A stretch of 64,000 nucleotides of DNA from Punctularia strigosozonata HHB-11173 SS5 (Eukaryota > Basidiomycota > Agaricomycetes > Corticiales > Punctulariaceae): positions 2,971,399 through 3,035,398 of the forward strand of contig NW_006767433.1 of assembly GCF_000264995.1 (NCBI RefSeq), in the 5' to 3' direction. Position numbers and translations under genes: made by a program. Shown in pieces: positions 11,926 through 23,810 of the stretch (its first letter is position 1; every line of letters starts with the position of its first letter). A model generated the notes under the pieces. The model searched no databases. It was given only the letters and a program-made list of their open reading frames with translations, and was not told the DNA's origin.

Positions 11926-14900
11926 TTACCGCGAATTGTTGACTACCACGATAGAGCGACTGATGCCATCACTTTCACCGTCTTCCTTGATCTTGATCTT
12001 TCCTAAGACATTTTCGGCCATCTGACTCCAGAGAACCTGGCTTTCCGTCAGAGGCTGCCCACGGAACTGTAAGGCTAGAGATGCGTTGAGCTGATGCCGC
12101 AGGTGTTTCAATGCGATGTGCGTTTTCGGAGGGATTCTATATCGTATCTTGCGATCGACGATGACTGAATCAGATATGAGCTGAGACAGCCCCCGGTGAG
12201 TACCAGGAAAGATGTTGCAACGTGGTGTAAGATTACCTTGAAATCTGGATCTCCACATAAGAGCAGTAGTGCGACATCATCGGCTGGACCTGTCTCCCAA
12301 GCATATAATTTCTTTGATTGCCTATAACTAGCATCAGCGCAGTTTAACGTTATGAAAGCGCCGCACGGACATCAACGTGAAGTACGACAGATAGTTGACG
12401 CCAAAGTCCGTTGGCTTGCGTCCAAAATTGACCGATGAGGGATGGAATGAAGCAGCCTTTTCATTCGTGATTGTACGCATTTGAGCCTTTCCGTCGATGG
12501 AGAGAATCTTGGGATAAAGCCCAGCGGCTAGTGCTGCATTAATTATCGCAATATTGCCAGAGTTCGCATCAAGTTCCGGTGGTATCGTAACAAAACGGGC
12601 CTTGTTTCGACCATACCGAGCTCTGCGCGGCGTTAATAAGGCTGGATCCTCAGTGGATGTAACCCCGCACTAACCGGTTAAGCTCTCTGATGAATGTTCT
12701 GGAGACTTGCACAAAGGAAGAATCGATCAGGTAACTGAGGTGCTTGAGTGTTTAGCACACGAACGGCGATATGTATCATTAGCGTACCCCAAAAACTGTT
12801 GACGAAGTTCCTCGATTTGCTGCAAGTTCTGTACCAATGGTCAACGCGGTTGATTCACCTAACAAAGAGTGTATGTAACACACCTGATGGCTGAGGAAGT
12901 TCTGGCGACAAAATTTGTGCGCCGAACCAGGACCCATGCTCACGCGACGCCAACTAGAGAATACATTGTGAAGTGTAAGGAAGTCCGAGTTTTCTGTTGC
13001 ATGTCTGTGAGTAGCCCGGACCTTCGGATACAGGTTGTGACTCACCGATGCGAAATACGTTCTTCCTCGCTTCTGCCTCATCTTCGTGGCCAAAGGGTGT
13101 CAAGAAGGGCGATTTGGAATTCAGAGCAGCGGCGATGGTTAGAGCAGGATCCAGGCATCGGAAAAGGGTGGCGACAAGTAGGAACTTCCCGAGATGAACG
13201 TCAGTTGGCAACTTGCTCAAGAGACGCCCCATAGGGGTGATCTCTTCAGTCGGCGTTAACGCGCGAACCTGATGTGCCCGACAAGCGTTAAATTTAGTAC
13301 TTCGGTGAGAGTCCTTTGCTACTCACCTCGACCAGCGCGGATATAGCTCGCTGAATGTTTATCGACGACGGCGGGTCGAGCGCTCTGATCAAAACATTTT
13401 CAATTGAAGATCCAAGGTTGACCTTCATGATTTTGATGCGAAGGGCGAGATCTGACAGACTCAGGCGCATCATCTCTGGCAATGGATGTTCCACCATCTA
13501 GAACAGCGGTGAGGATAATGTTCCATCTTCGAAGCGCTATCTCACCATGGTGTCATGCTTCACTTTGGTGAACAGGTGGAAGCAGAGTCCATGTTGCACG
13601 CGCCCAGCACGGCCACGCCTCTGTGCAGCGTTGCTCTTCGCGATGAAAGCCTCGACGAGGTGACTAATTTGGCGCTTCTCGTCGAACCTGAGTGATAGTC
13701 AATATGGAAATGCGAAAGCAAGCGCGGGTAAGTACCTCATCTCTCGGTGCTTTCCCGTATCGATGACACAAGTAATGTCTGGGATCGTGATACCCGTCTC
13801 GGCGATGTTCGTTGCTAGCACGTCTGGTTATAGCCCAGTCACATGAAGCAAGGGAAATTCGTTACCGATGACTATCTTCCTAATGCCTGATGGCGGAACG
13901 TTGAATACAGCGTTCTGATTTTCGCTGGAGATTGTGGAATGTAAGGGATAAATGACAAATTCTGCGCCTCCAAACTGTCTGTGCGCTGAGAGCATGTCGT
14001 TTAAACGACGGATTTCAGCCAAGCCAGGCATGAATACTACGTTGGATCGTTGAGATCTAGCCAGGCAACAGACTAACTTGAAATCTTACTGAGAATGGCA
14101 CTGGAATAAAAACTATAGTCCGGATCTTCGAAGCAAATGCGTTCAATGAGTCGCATAATCAGATCATACGGAATCAACCGTTCATCGAGAAGGTTGATTG
14201 TTGCTGCGGTACTGTCTGAGTAGCGTTTCTCGAGCTTGATATTCTCTTGGACGGCAGTATCTTCGTCAGAATCACCGAGAGCAGTCTCCTCCGACCATTC
14301 TGGCCGGTTCTTGCCACGATAAAACTTGTCATGTACTATCGTCCAGTTTTCATACGCGTCAGGGAGAGTCAGTGACGGTGAACGACGCACATCGTCTCGC
14401 ATACGGTGAATTCTCAGAAATGGCCCAGCCAGTGAACTGTATCGCATCCTCCAGATACCTCGTGTCGACAGGGAAGGTGCGCCCAGGCACCTTGACAACG
14501 GGACACCCCCCGAAGTAATCAGATATCTTTTCCGCGTCCACTGTGGCAGACATAAGGATGACCCTGAAACTCATGCCAATGAGCAAGCTGAAGGCGATAC
14601 GACTTTTCGCCCTCACTTCAAATCTGCCCTCTGTTGGAGTAAAGACCTCAGGACAATAAGCAGGAAATCCGATTCGATGCTCCTCTCGTGAACCTGCACG
14701 ACTATGAGTCCGTGTGCCCCATTGCATGCATGTAAAAATGTACTTCGTCGATCACGATATGCTTTAAGAGCCGCGATCAGAGTTCGGTACGTCGCAAATT
14801 CGGACAGGCTTACTGTGATTTCGTCGAATGCTGTGCCCTGCCCTCCTTCGCCACTGCCGCTCTCCAGCATGCGTAATGCGATTCCGTACGTAACGAATGC

Positions 14901-17756
14901 CAGACGGGTCGTTTTAGAGGTGTTGCTCTCAAGCCGTATAGAGTATCCCACCAGGGAACCGACACATCCGACAGAACCTGGAGGGTCACCCAGCTCCCCG
15001 GATACGCGTTGAGCGAGAGATATAGCCGAGATACGGCGTGGTTCCGTGCAGTATATCTTACAATGCTTGCCCTGCGATAACTGATCTTCAAGTATGAATG
15101 ACGGAACTTGCGTTGACTTCCCGCTGTGAAGGCTTGATCGAACGGATGGGTGGATGGGAACGACATAAGGCTCACCACCCTGTTTCCCCGCTGAGCACGA
15201 GAACCTGGGAAGAATCCAAAGTGTTCAGTATCTCTTGTCGGTATTGCGCGATCGGCAACTGGTGGCGCTGGGCCTGTCGGACAGCATAAAAACACGCAAG
15301 TCCAGTCATTGTCGTGAAACGCACCAGCATGCTTTGGTACGCAGGACTGGATTGTCGTGCTTGGAAGCCAGCCCTAATCTCATCAGACGAGAGATCACTA
15401 GCTGTGCCCATCACTCTCCGGGCTCCTCCTTGGTACCTCGCAGTTTCGGTTTTGACGATCCGTTCCACGGGCTACAGTGGCGGCAATCGATAGCTTGCGA
15501 TAGGAGATGTTCAATATAACTGACCTTGGTAGACTTTTCTAGTTTAGGAGCCACGATGTCCCTGAGTTTGGCCCATATTGATCTGTTAGTGGCGTCATTT
15601 CTTGCTTTCCTCTCCACTTCGAGTTCGTCCCATAGATCTCGGTAGATAGGCGGTAGTACTCTGAAGGATGTCTGCGTGTTGGCGGAAGCAGTGTTTCCGA
15701 CAGCGAATCCTTCCGAGACGGGGAAGCTGAGAGCATGCAGAGCGATAGTTGCAACATATTGTTCGGCTTGACCTTGATCATGACAAGCTACGTCCTGCAT
15801 GTTCCAATCTCCTCCCTTGACGATGTCACCGCGGATGCTGACTGACGCTCTGACGGCTCGGCTATAACCAGAAATACAGGAGTACGTGACGGCAGCGTAT
15901 CGATCCAGCTTCTTCACGGTCTCCGCCAGTAGCACCTTGGGTGTACGGCCTGAGAAATGCTTCGGGAGCGCCATGTCGCGCACGCGGACAGTAATGCCTT
16001 CATTCGTCACTTCAGGTTTCGGTTCCTCGAGAATCTCCAGAAGACCGCCGGCCTCGTCGCATTGCTCGTCAAAGACATCAACTACATTTTCCTTGGTCGT
16101 CGCGGGCGTGGACAAAAGGTGCGGCGGGCGGTGCTTGACGGGTGAAGCCTTTGGTTCATCATTAAGGGTGGCCGACGGAATACTATGGATTTGCAGAGGT
16201 GAAGGTTGAGTAGCCTCCTCAGAGCTGCGCAACCGTGCCTCTAAAGCTACAGAATCGAGTCTTCTACGTTCTTGCTGATATAAGACTTCTGCATCCCGTT
16301 CATCGAAGAAGTAGCGATTCCTCATTTCGTTTAGCTTGTTACGCAGGGCTTGTATCACATCGTCCCCGCGGGTTTCACGAGCTTGTCGACGATCCGTCGT
16401 CAATTCATCTAGTTGTAGTTTGAGTGTGACATACTCCAAATGCGGGTCATCGGGTTCAGGTGACCCATGCGAAGAATGCGAATGGGAGGCCAACGCATCT
16501 GCGCCTGTCGTGTTCCGACCGTAGGAAGCCAATATGCGAGCTTTGACCATGCTTCGTTCGTCTTCTACCGGTAAATCGCCTGGAGGGAGGGAATCGAGAG
16601 AAATCGACGACGAGGTCGCCACCCCGACGGAAAAGGGTGTCGACGGTCTTGTATCCTCCTCTGTGTCCTGAACCATTGTCGATAGAAGCATCGCCCCGGC
16701 TTCGGGCCAGTTTGTGTTCAGCTGAGCTTTAGGTACGTATGCAGGGGCCAGAGGGCTGAGACGCGAAGGTGGCTTCGTGGATGTGAGCATTGGCGATGGT
16801 GGCTGGCCAGCGGTGACGTTCTTTGAGGGGCTGGTCTCAGGTAGCGCCAGGAATTTCCGTGCTGCTCGCGCGGATGCAGAGGGCATTCGCTCGTGGTGAG
16901 GGGTGCGCGGTGTCATGGGGGTTCTGGGAGTTCTTGGTGTTTTGAGGATCGAATCAGTCACTCCTGTCCATGAGCCTTAGAGTCCATGACAGCTTATAAG
17001 AAGGTGGTATGCATACCTCTATCCTGGAGCAACTCCTCCTCCTCGCAATGCATATACAGCTAATCTCACGAGTTAGTGTTGCCCGCAACCAAGGAACCCG
17101 CCATACCCAATCGTATGCGTCATCGAGATCAACGCTGTCGATAGATCTCAGGCATTCTTGAACTCTCTCCTCGCTGAAATTGAGCCGGCGTAAGACTCCA
17201 TAGGTGACGCCAAGGCGGGCAACGGCTGTTTCTTCCGATCCTTCCACAGTTTTCTTGCCTAGACCTAGCTGCAGCATTAGCATCGACCTGAATAGGAAGT
17301 TGCATGGTGTCAAGCTCACTCTCTTCTGATATGGCGGCCAACTCAAAGATACGCTGAACATGGGTGGGATCCAAATCCAGCAAAGGGAATTCCATCGCGA
17401 ATCGATGTTCCTGTTCGATGACCTACCCATAGGTTTAGTGGTGGGCTCCAGTGAACCAGACCGAGTTCAGTTACCTTCACCGTACGAACTATCTCCTTTT
17501 CCGTCTTCTCCTGAAACTTGTCAACCAAGTTCTGTAGCGACTGCTCCTCCGCCTTCACCGGGTCAAGCCCATCCACCACATCAGGTTTCACGGCAGCTGA
17601 TGCCGTACCATGTGTGCTGACACCACTTTCTAGTGTAGGTTCGGCTGAGGACTCCTCGGCCTCAGGTGCTTGCTCCTGAACAACCTTCTTCGGTACGGAG
17701 GTTGTAGCGAACCCTCTGGCAACCGGTTTCAACGCCGTCTTCTTCTTCTTGGCCAT
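11926..17756 (-). CDS. DEAH-box RNA helicase, DHX29/YLR419W family
   Basis: This is a large DExH helicase of the group containing human DHX29 and yeast YLR419W, whose animal member helps 40S subunits scan structured 5' UTRs. It begins [20 protein letters not shown], typical of fungal members. A UBA-like segment follows ([20 protein letters not shown]), then a long disordered proline/serine region with [14 protein letters not shown], and a dsRBD/RWD-like region. The helicase core shows GETG at the P-loop, [13 protein letters not shown] (the DEVH box, its first residues across an intron), [19 protein letters not shown], and the [17 protein letters not shown] motif VI. HA2 and OB-fold regions follow, and the gene ends VVVNNSR. 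It has many short introns. It converges with INO80, with about 295 bp between the stop codons. Confidence 0.88.
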
Positions 17757-18266
17757 CACGGAGATAGACCAAGGCACTGCGTCCTACGTCTGACACGCCG
17801 TCTAGCTCGGAGCACCACCCAGGTGGGCGACCTTATGTACTCTACGCGAATATGCCGTTCGGGGCGCAGCAGTAAGCTGATTGGGTTGACGTCCTAGGGT
17901 TTGTGCAGCTCTGATTGTACGTGCAAGCTTCTAATCACTATTTGACTGTGCGCAAGGTCCCAAGGATAGGAAGTAGATACTCGATTCGCGGAGAGGTGCA
18001 TTAAGAGATACGACCGCGAAGCACCGCATATGAGTCGAAGAAAACGGCCTCGATCGACGGTGACTCTTTTATCAGCCACAGCACTGATTGGCTCACGTGC
18101 CGTGCGTCTCCCCATCAGATTCACTGATCAATGAACTGTGTTTTTCGGCCAAAGCCGAGCGGGGCTGGAATGAGGAACTGTGCGCCAAACCTTATTTTGT
18201 CCTCCCACCCTCCCCATCTCCCTCACAAAAGTCGCTCCTGACATCGGATTTCACGTCACCCAGAAA
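17757..18266. other. Divergent intergenic region between helicase and RPS28
   Basis: About 510 bp between two divergent start codons. It presumably holds the helicase promoter and the strong ribosomal-protein promoter. A pyrimidine-rich tract (cctcccaccctccccatctc, near 18201-18220) precedes the RPS28 start by about 50 bp, as is common in highly expressed fungal genes. No coding sequence was recognised. Confidence 0.4.
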
Positions 18267-18640
18267 ATGGTGCAGCTCATGGCCAAAAAACCTCGATACA
18301 TACCACTGACTCTTCTTTCAGGAATCCTCCAAGGCCCCTGTCAAGCTTGCCACCGTCATCAAGGTCTTGCTCGGCATTCGCGAGGTTATGGGATGTACCT
18401 GCTCACTGTTGGGACCGTTTTCAGGTTCTTGGCCGCACTGGCTCACGCGGAGGCGTTACCCAAGTGCGCGTTGAATTCATGGACGACACGAGCCGCACCA
18501 TCATCCGCAATGTCAAGGGCCCTGTGAGGGAGCGTGACATACTTGCTCTGCTCGAGTCTGAGCGCGAGGCCCGGTGCGTACCGTTTTTCCACTTATTCCC
18601 AATCTATCTCACACGTGTATCTCGTAGCCGTCTGCGGTGA
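18267..18640 (+). CDS. RPS28: 40S ribosomal protein S28 (eS28)
   Basis: This is a small-subunit ribosomal protein near the mRNA exit channel. The coding exons give [14 protein letters not shown], then [20 protein letters not shown] onward to [20 protein letters not shown] and the invariant LR end with TGA at 18638. At about 67 residues it is full length. The best model has a first coding exon of the ATG alone (18267-18269), a phase-0 intron 18270-18321, a second intron 18364-18424, and a third that splits the penultimate Arg-Arg. The first two donors (GTGCAG, GTCTTG) are weak matches to the usual fungal donor, so the exact first exon is the least certain part. The protein identity itself is not in doubt. 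Confidence 0.92.
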
Positions 18641-18982
18641 AGAACTTTGACCTAGTCCTTTCATGCTTTCCTCGCTCTTGTACTCTCGCACGATATGATA
18701 TACATGGCATGACTCCCAATATTTGGTAGAATTATGAGGTCTCATTTGTGGAACGTGATGCACAAATACCTTGCGGATAGAGAGCGTGAAGCTGATGTAC
18801 CGCATGATTTTGCCCATGCGGCATCTCTTTCTTACTCACACTGATGCGTACGGTTACCGAGATCCATTCATCAATGTGCCGGCCTTCAACCTAGGATTGT
18901 TCATGTACGACGACCGTCCTGCACCGACAGCTTCGTATCACCCACTCTCGTGTTTGCGACCGCTTTGACTGGTATCTGCACC
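18641..18982. other. Intergenic region between RPS28 and GT8 gene
   Basis: About 340 bp, AT-richer than its surroundings, with no recognised coding content. It should hold the RPS28 terminator and the promoter or 5' UTR of the glycosyltransferase gene. Confidence 0.35.
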
Positions 18983-20071
18983 ATGACTCCCAGAGCCGCA
19001 TTCGTCACGTTGCTCACGAAATTGGATTATCTGGCCGGAACTCTGGTTCTGGACCACAGTCTGCGAGAAGTGAAGGCCGCATACCCATTGGTGGTGATGA
19101 CCACACCGTCCCTAGCCGTAGATATCAAGGAACTACTTCATAGGCGCAACATCCGCACGCGAGAGATACAGCCCATGAAGCCCCAGGATGGAGTGCATAC
19201 TTTGTCGGCGGCGGACATCAGATTTTCGGATACGTGGACAAAACTGAGGTAGCTCTGATTTTCCGATTCAAACTTGAAACCATGTTGATGATGACCTCGG
19301 AAGAGCATTCGAGCTTACAGAATACGATGTACGTTGGCGACCCCTTGCTCTTGCATTAGGATTCTCGATGAACATCCTCGGGGCACAGCGAGTAGTCCTT
19401 CTGGATTCGGACATGCTCATCCTGAGGAACATGGACGAACTCATGGACCTGGAGCTTCCCGCAGACTGGATAGCGGCTGCGCATGCCTGCGCTTGCAACC
19501 CCCGTAAATTCGCTCACTACCCCCCGGACTGGTAAATTATCAACAGACTGCAACGTGCGTCGCCTGCTAACAAGCATGCAGGACACCAGAGAACTGCGCA
19601 TATAGTTCTGTCAAACATCCTGAGGGATTGAAGAACCCTCCTCAAATACTGGAAGATTCTCCTCGGCCCTATGGTCTTCTGAACTCCGGATGTGTCGTGC
19701 TCAACCCATCTGAGGACCTGTTCAAATCCATGCAACATTACCTCGCTACCTCGCCCGATGTGCCGTTTTTCACTTTCCCAGATCAAGATCTTTTAGCGGC
19801 ATTTTTCAAGGGACGATGGAAACCGTTGCCGTACTGCTATAATGCTCTGAAGACACTGCGTGTCATCCACGCATCGCTATGGAGAGATGATGAGGTGCGA
19901 TGCTTGCACTATATACTCCATACTAAACCATGGCATGGGCGACAAACGGGCGACGAGTACCAGATTCTAAATGAATGGTGGTGGAAGCAGTTTGATGCAT
20001 TGGCTGAGGAGATACGAAGGTCCGATCCCTCTGGATGGCGAATGTTAGAGCAGAGCGTGGTGCGAGATTGA
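18983..20071 (+). CDS. Glycosyltransferase family 8 protein
   Basis: This is a glycogenin/galactinol-synthase-like GT8 enzyme, which transfers a sugar from a nucleotide-sugar donor. The exact substrate cannot be read from the sequence. It starts MTPRAAFVTLLTKLDYLAG and continues through KAAYPLVVMTTPSLAVDI. The metal-binding DXD motif lies in VVLLDSDMLILRNMDELMDL, whose first residues depend on the intron junction. The GLLNSGCVVLNPSEDLF block follows, then FPDQDLLAAFFKGRWKPLPY and HTKPWHGR, which matches the HxxGxxKPW-type end of the family. There is no signal peptide or transmembrane segment, so it is probably cytosolic. Two introns interrupt it near 19252-19360 and 19533-19583. Only about 45 bp separate its stop from the convergent KAE1 stop. 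Confidence 0.85.
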
Positions 20072-20116
20072 TTGCCTGGCGAACGCGAAAGGTGTGGCTA
20101 TCGTTATGCTATCTAA

Positions 20117-21585
20117 CTATGCGCGCCAAGCGACGTGAACCTGATCAGTACGGAATCTACAGGCGTGTCAAATGCGTTGATCAAGGGACTCTGAAGGATT
20201 CGGCGTACCTTTGCGTGCAGGTACTTTTAGCGAGTGGCGTCGTGTTGCCCATGCGATAACTCAAGAGGCCAGCTTGCGCAATCATGATACCGTTGTCAAT
20301 GCAGAATCTAAGCCCACGCGGTGATTAAATAATGTATGGTAGGTACGGCGGACAAACTCACCTTTCGTCCGTGGCGAAAACCTGGCCGCCACGCTCGCTC
20401 GCCATAATGCCCATCATCTGTTGTAATCGCTCATTGCCTTGGGGTTCGCAGTCAGACATCGCTAGCACCACGTGCAGGAGTAAACGTACATCCTACGCCT
20501 CCTACGATCAAGACCTCTTTGCTGCCGATGTGGGCCATCGCTCGCTCGGTGATCTCGACGAGCATCGCGTAGACCGTCTCCTGCAACGAGAAGCAAAGAT
20601 CGGCGGGTCTTATAATGTCGTCATCTTCGCCTTCAGAAGATCCATTAGGTCGGAACCGCTTGTCCTTCGTATATGCTTCCGTAGCGGTCAAGATTCCAGA
20701 GAGACTGATATCCATGCCCTTGGTAGCGTAAGGAAGAGGTAGCAAGCGCTTGCCTCTGAAAATACATGTCAGCCTACTGTGTCATTGAATACCGGAGATT
20801 GACCAACTTCTTAGCTTCCTGCTCAATATTATACCCAGGTGCAGGATCATTGCTGAGGTTGATCACCCGTGCAAATCGATCTAGACAGTTGCCCACAGCA
20901 ATATCGAGAGTCTCTCCGAAAATACGGTAACATTGTCTCGAGTACGCGATCACTTGCGTATTTCCCCCGGATACATACAGCACTACCGGGTTTTGGGCAC
21001 CGGTGATTTCGCGACCCATCTCGATATCTAGCCGGTCACAGGTCAGACTCTAACGCTCTGATGGTCAATTAGTCTTACGTCCAATGCAATGGTTCACTCC
21101 GACCAAGGGCTTATTGAACAGTAAAGAGAGCGTGCGTGCAAACAAAGCGACAGATTGTAACGGTGCGCCCATACCCGGTCCTGAATCGCTGTGTCAATTG
21201 GGATATGGCGCCCAGGATATACTTGTCATGCCTTTGGTGTAACAAATACAATCTAAGTCATGCAAGGACACGCCTCCTTTCGTGATGGCATCGTTGATCA
21301 CTCTCAATGCCCACTCTCGATGATGCAAAGCGGTATCTCTGGGCTGAAAGCCTTCTCCGGGCGGGGTAACGTAAGTATGCCTGACGTTAGAGAGTACCTC
21401 AGTCGTCCCGTCCGTCCCGTGTCTGATAATCCCTGCGCCTAGTTTGTTCGCGGAACCTTCGAGCCCAAGCGCGAAGTAAGGGCGATCTTTGATTGCTTGT
21501 CAGACTTTGAGAGGCAAAACAGTTGACTTCCAAGATACGAACCCGGTCTCTTGAGGGGTGAGATCTTTCCAAGCTGGCTCGGCAT
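20117..21585 (-). CDS. KAE1: KEOPS complex tRNA N6-threonylcarbamoyltransferase subunit KAE1
   Basis: Kae1/OSGEP is the catalytic ASKHA-fold subunit of KEOPS. It transfers threonylcarbamoyl to A37 of ANN-decoding tRNAs. Readable blocks are [40 protein letters not shown] and [14 protein letters not shown]. The nucleotide-binding region is [18 protein letters not shown], followed by [20 protein letters not shown]. The second half has [39 protein letters not shown] and the end [13 protein letters not shown]. The N-terminal [14 protein letters not shown] leader joins at an intron with a less usual AAG acceptor, so the first exon is provisional. The family metal ligands (HxxxH in the N-terminal half, D in FCIDNG) are visible. 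Confidence 0.9.
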
Positions 21586-21818
21586 CGCAAAGTGGGTGTT
21601 GTCAGCTCGAAACGAGAAAACGAAGGATCTGATATTCAAGTTGACGTTCTACACCTGGACACAGCCACCGGACAATCCGCTTGCATCATGAGAGGTCGGA
21701 AATTAGTAAAAGTCTATAGACGGGCAAACGCAGCCCTGACACATTGCGAGAATATAGTATACGGAGTGGTCAACCGTCCACCAAAACTTCCTCCCACACG
21801 AGTAGGGTTCTACGCCGC

Positions 21819-23405
21819 TCAGAGCATAAATGTTAAAGGGTTTTCCAAGTAACCTTTGAAAGCTGAGAGCCAACGTGCTCCGACCGCACCATCCACCGTC
21901 CGGTGATCAGAACTGAGAGTGACCTTCATGATGTTTACGGTCTTGAAGCCACGCTCCTCCTCCGGCGCAGGTACCAAGGTCGGTGAGGTCGAACCAACAG
22001 CGAGGATGCAGGACTGCGGCGGGTTGATGATAGCCGTGAAGTGGGAAATGTCGTACATGCCGAGGTTGGAAATGGTGAAAGTTCCTCCTTGGTATTCCTG
22101 AGGTTGCAACTTGCCGTCCCGCGCTTTCTTGGCCAATGACTTAGCTTCAGCAGAGATGGATGCAAGACCCTTCGACCCAACGTCTTTGATGATAGGCGTG
22201 ATGAGGCCATTGGGAGTTGCGACGGCGACGGAGATATCGGCTTTCTTGTACCTGTGGTAGCATGAGGTTGAATAGTCATATACAAAACCAGAACGATAGG
22301 AACATACATGCGGATGGTTTCGCCCAACCACGCGGAGTTTGCCTCCGGTACATCCGCCAACGCGCAGCCAACCGCCTTCACAATGAAATCGTTAACGCTC
22401 AGCTTGGCGCCACCCTCCTTCTCTGACAGAGCCTTGTTGAAGACCTGACGGAGCTTGAGAACCTTGTCCATGTTAATGTCCACAGTAAGATAATAATGGG
22501 GCACGTCCTGCTTTGACTGAGTCAAACGCGTGCCGATGGTTCGACGCATGTTGGTGACCGGAATATCTTCATAGTCGGGCAAGGACGCGTGGGGTTGAGG
22601 AGTGGAGGTCGTAGCGGTCGTGGCTCCCTCTGGTTTGTAATTTTCGACGTCTTCCCGGATAATGCGACCGTCGGGACCAGTGCCTTTGACTTTAGCCAAG
22701 GGTATGCCACGCTCGAGCGCAATCTTCTTCGCGATGGGCGAGGCAAAGATGCGTTCGCCTTGAGGGAGTGTGGGCAGAGGTGACTTGACCTGATGGTCGG
22801 CCTGACTGTCGGGCTGCGCAGGTTTGGATTCATCTGAGGCTTTTGACGGTTCCGAGCCCTTGTCAGCCTGGGGCTCAGGTTTCTTGGCAGGTTGGGAGGC
22901 TGGCTCAGAGGCGAGCGCCTCAGCGCCGGAAAGATCATCGCCCTCCTCGGCGAGGATGGCGATGGGCGAGCCAACCGCGATACCCTTGGAACCGTCTGGT
23001 TTCTATCGAAGAAGACCGCTCTAGCCATTGAAGAGAAGAGCAGCGCGCGGACGTACTATTATCTTGGCCAGAATGCCATCATCCTGAGCCTCGACATCGA
23101 TCGTCGCCTTGTCGGTTTCCTGCAAGCGTGTCGACGTGTCAGCGTCGTGGCAGCGGCATGAAGACCGCAAGGCGCACAATCTCAAGGAGTACATCTCCCG
23201 CAGCAAAGGACTCGCCCTCCTTCTTCTTCCAGTTGGCGATGCCGCCTTCCGTCATGGTAGGGCTCATGGCGGGCATCGCGAACTTGGCGAGTTCATGGCG
23301 GCGCGCGGAGACGTGGAAGTCTAGCCGATAGTCAGCGGGAGTCGCGACCAGTATCACTGTAAGCTTACTCCTGGCGAGGATGCGGGCGAGCCTTGGCGCG
23401 GTCAT
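21819..23405 (-). CDS. LAT1: Pyruvate dehydrogenase complex E2 (dihydrolipoamide acetyltransferase)
   Basis: The E2 core of the mitochondrial pyruvate dehydrogenase complex accepts acetyl groups on lipoyl-lysine and passes them to CoA. The N-terminus, [12 protein letters not shown] joined across an intron to [16 protein letters not shown], is a good mitochondrial presequence. One lipoyl domain follows ([20 protein letters not shown], lipoyl lysine in [10 protein letters not shown]). An Ala/Pro/Glu-rich linker leads to the E1/E3-binding segment ([31 protein letters not shown]) and the catalytic domain, which ends with the active-site [20 protein letters not shown] motif and PLTFML. It is complete. 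Its start lies 118 bp from the left edge of the Harbinger element that separates it from CSL4. Confidence 0.93.
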
Positions 23406-23520
23406 GGCAGGGAGCGAAGCGTCGAGGAAGGAAGGACGAGCGCGTCAGACTGGTCGAGTGCCAACTTTCCCGGTCACGGGCCAATCCGCAAAATTCCGAC
23501 GATATCTCCTGCCGCAACCC

Positions 23521-23523
23521 ATT
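23521..23523 (+). repeat. Target-site duplication ATT, left
   Basis: The trinucleotide ATT directly precedes the left terminal inverted repeat and is repeated at 29107-29109. A 3-bp duplication is the usual signature of PIF/Harbinger elements. Confidence 0.7.
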
Positions 23524-23548
23524 AGGGTGTTTCACGAACAGATTTTCG
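23524..23548 (+). repeat. Left terminal inverted repeat of Harbinger element
   Basis: The first 16 bases, AGGGTGTTTCACGAAC, match the reverse complement of the right end perfectly. The match continues imperfectly through a TTTTCG block. Beyond this both ends share T-rich, GATTTT-containing subterminal sequence. Confidence 0.85.
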
Positions 23549-23810
23549 GACCGCTTTCCACCGATTTTTGTGAGATTTTGGTCTTCGCTTTTGACTTCGG
23601 CAATAATCGGCCGTACAACACCTGTGCTCGTTTTCGCTCCGTTTTGCAAGTATGGAAAAGCGCGGTCAACGCTGCTTCTGCACCGTTTTCGTTCCGATTT
23701 TCAGTCTGCTTTTCGCTTCCACGTGCTACCAGTAGCTGAGTCAGACCCGTCAGACTGATGCCCGTCCCCCGAGTGTTATCGCACAACTTGTACATATCTA
23801 TCTACCTATT

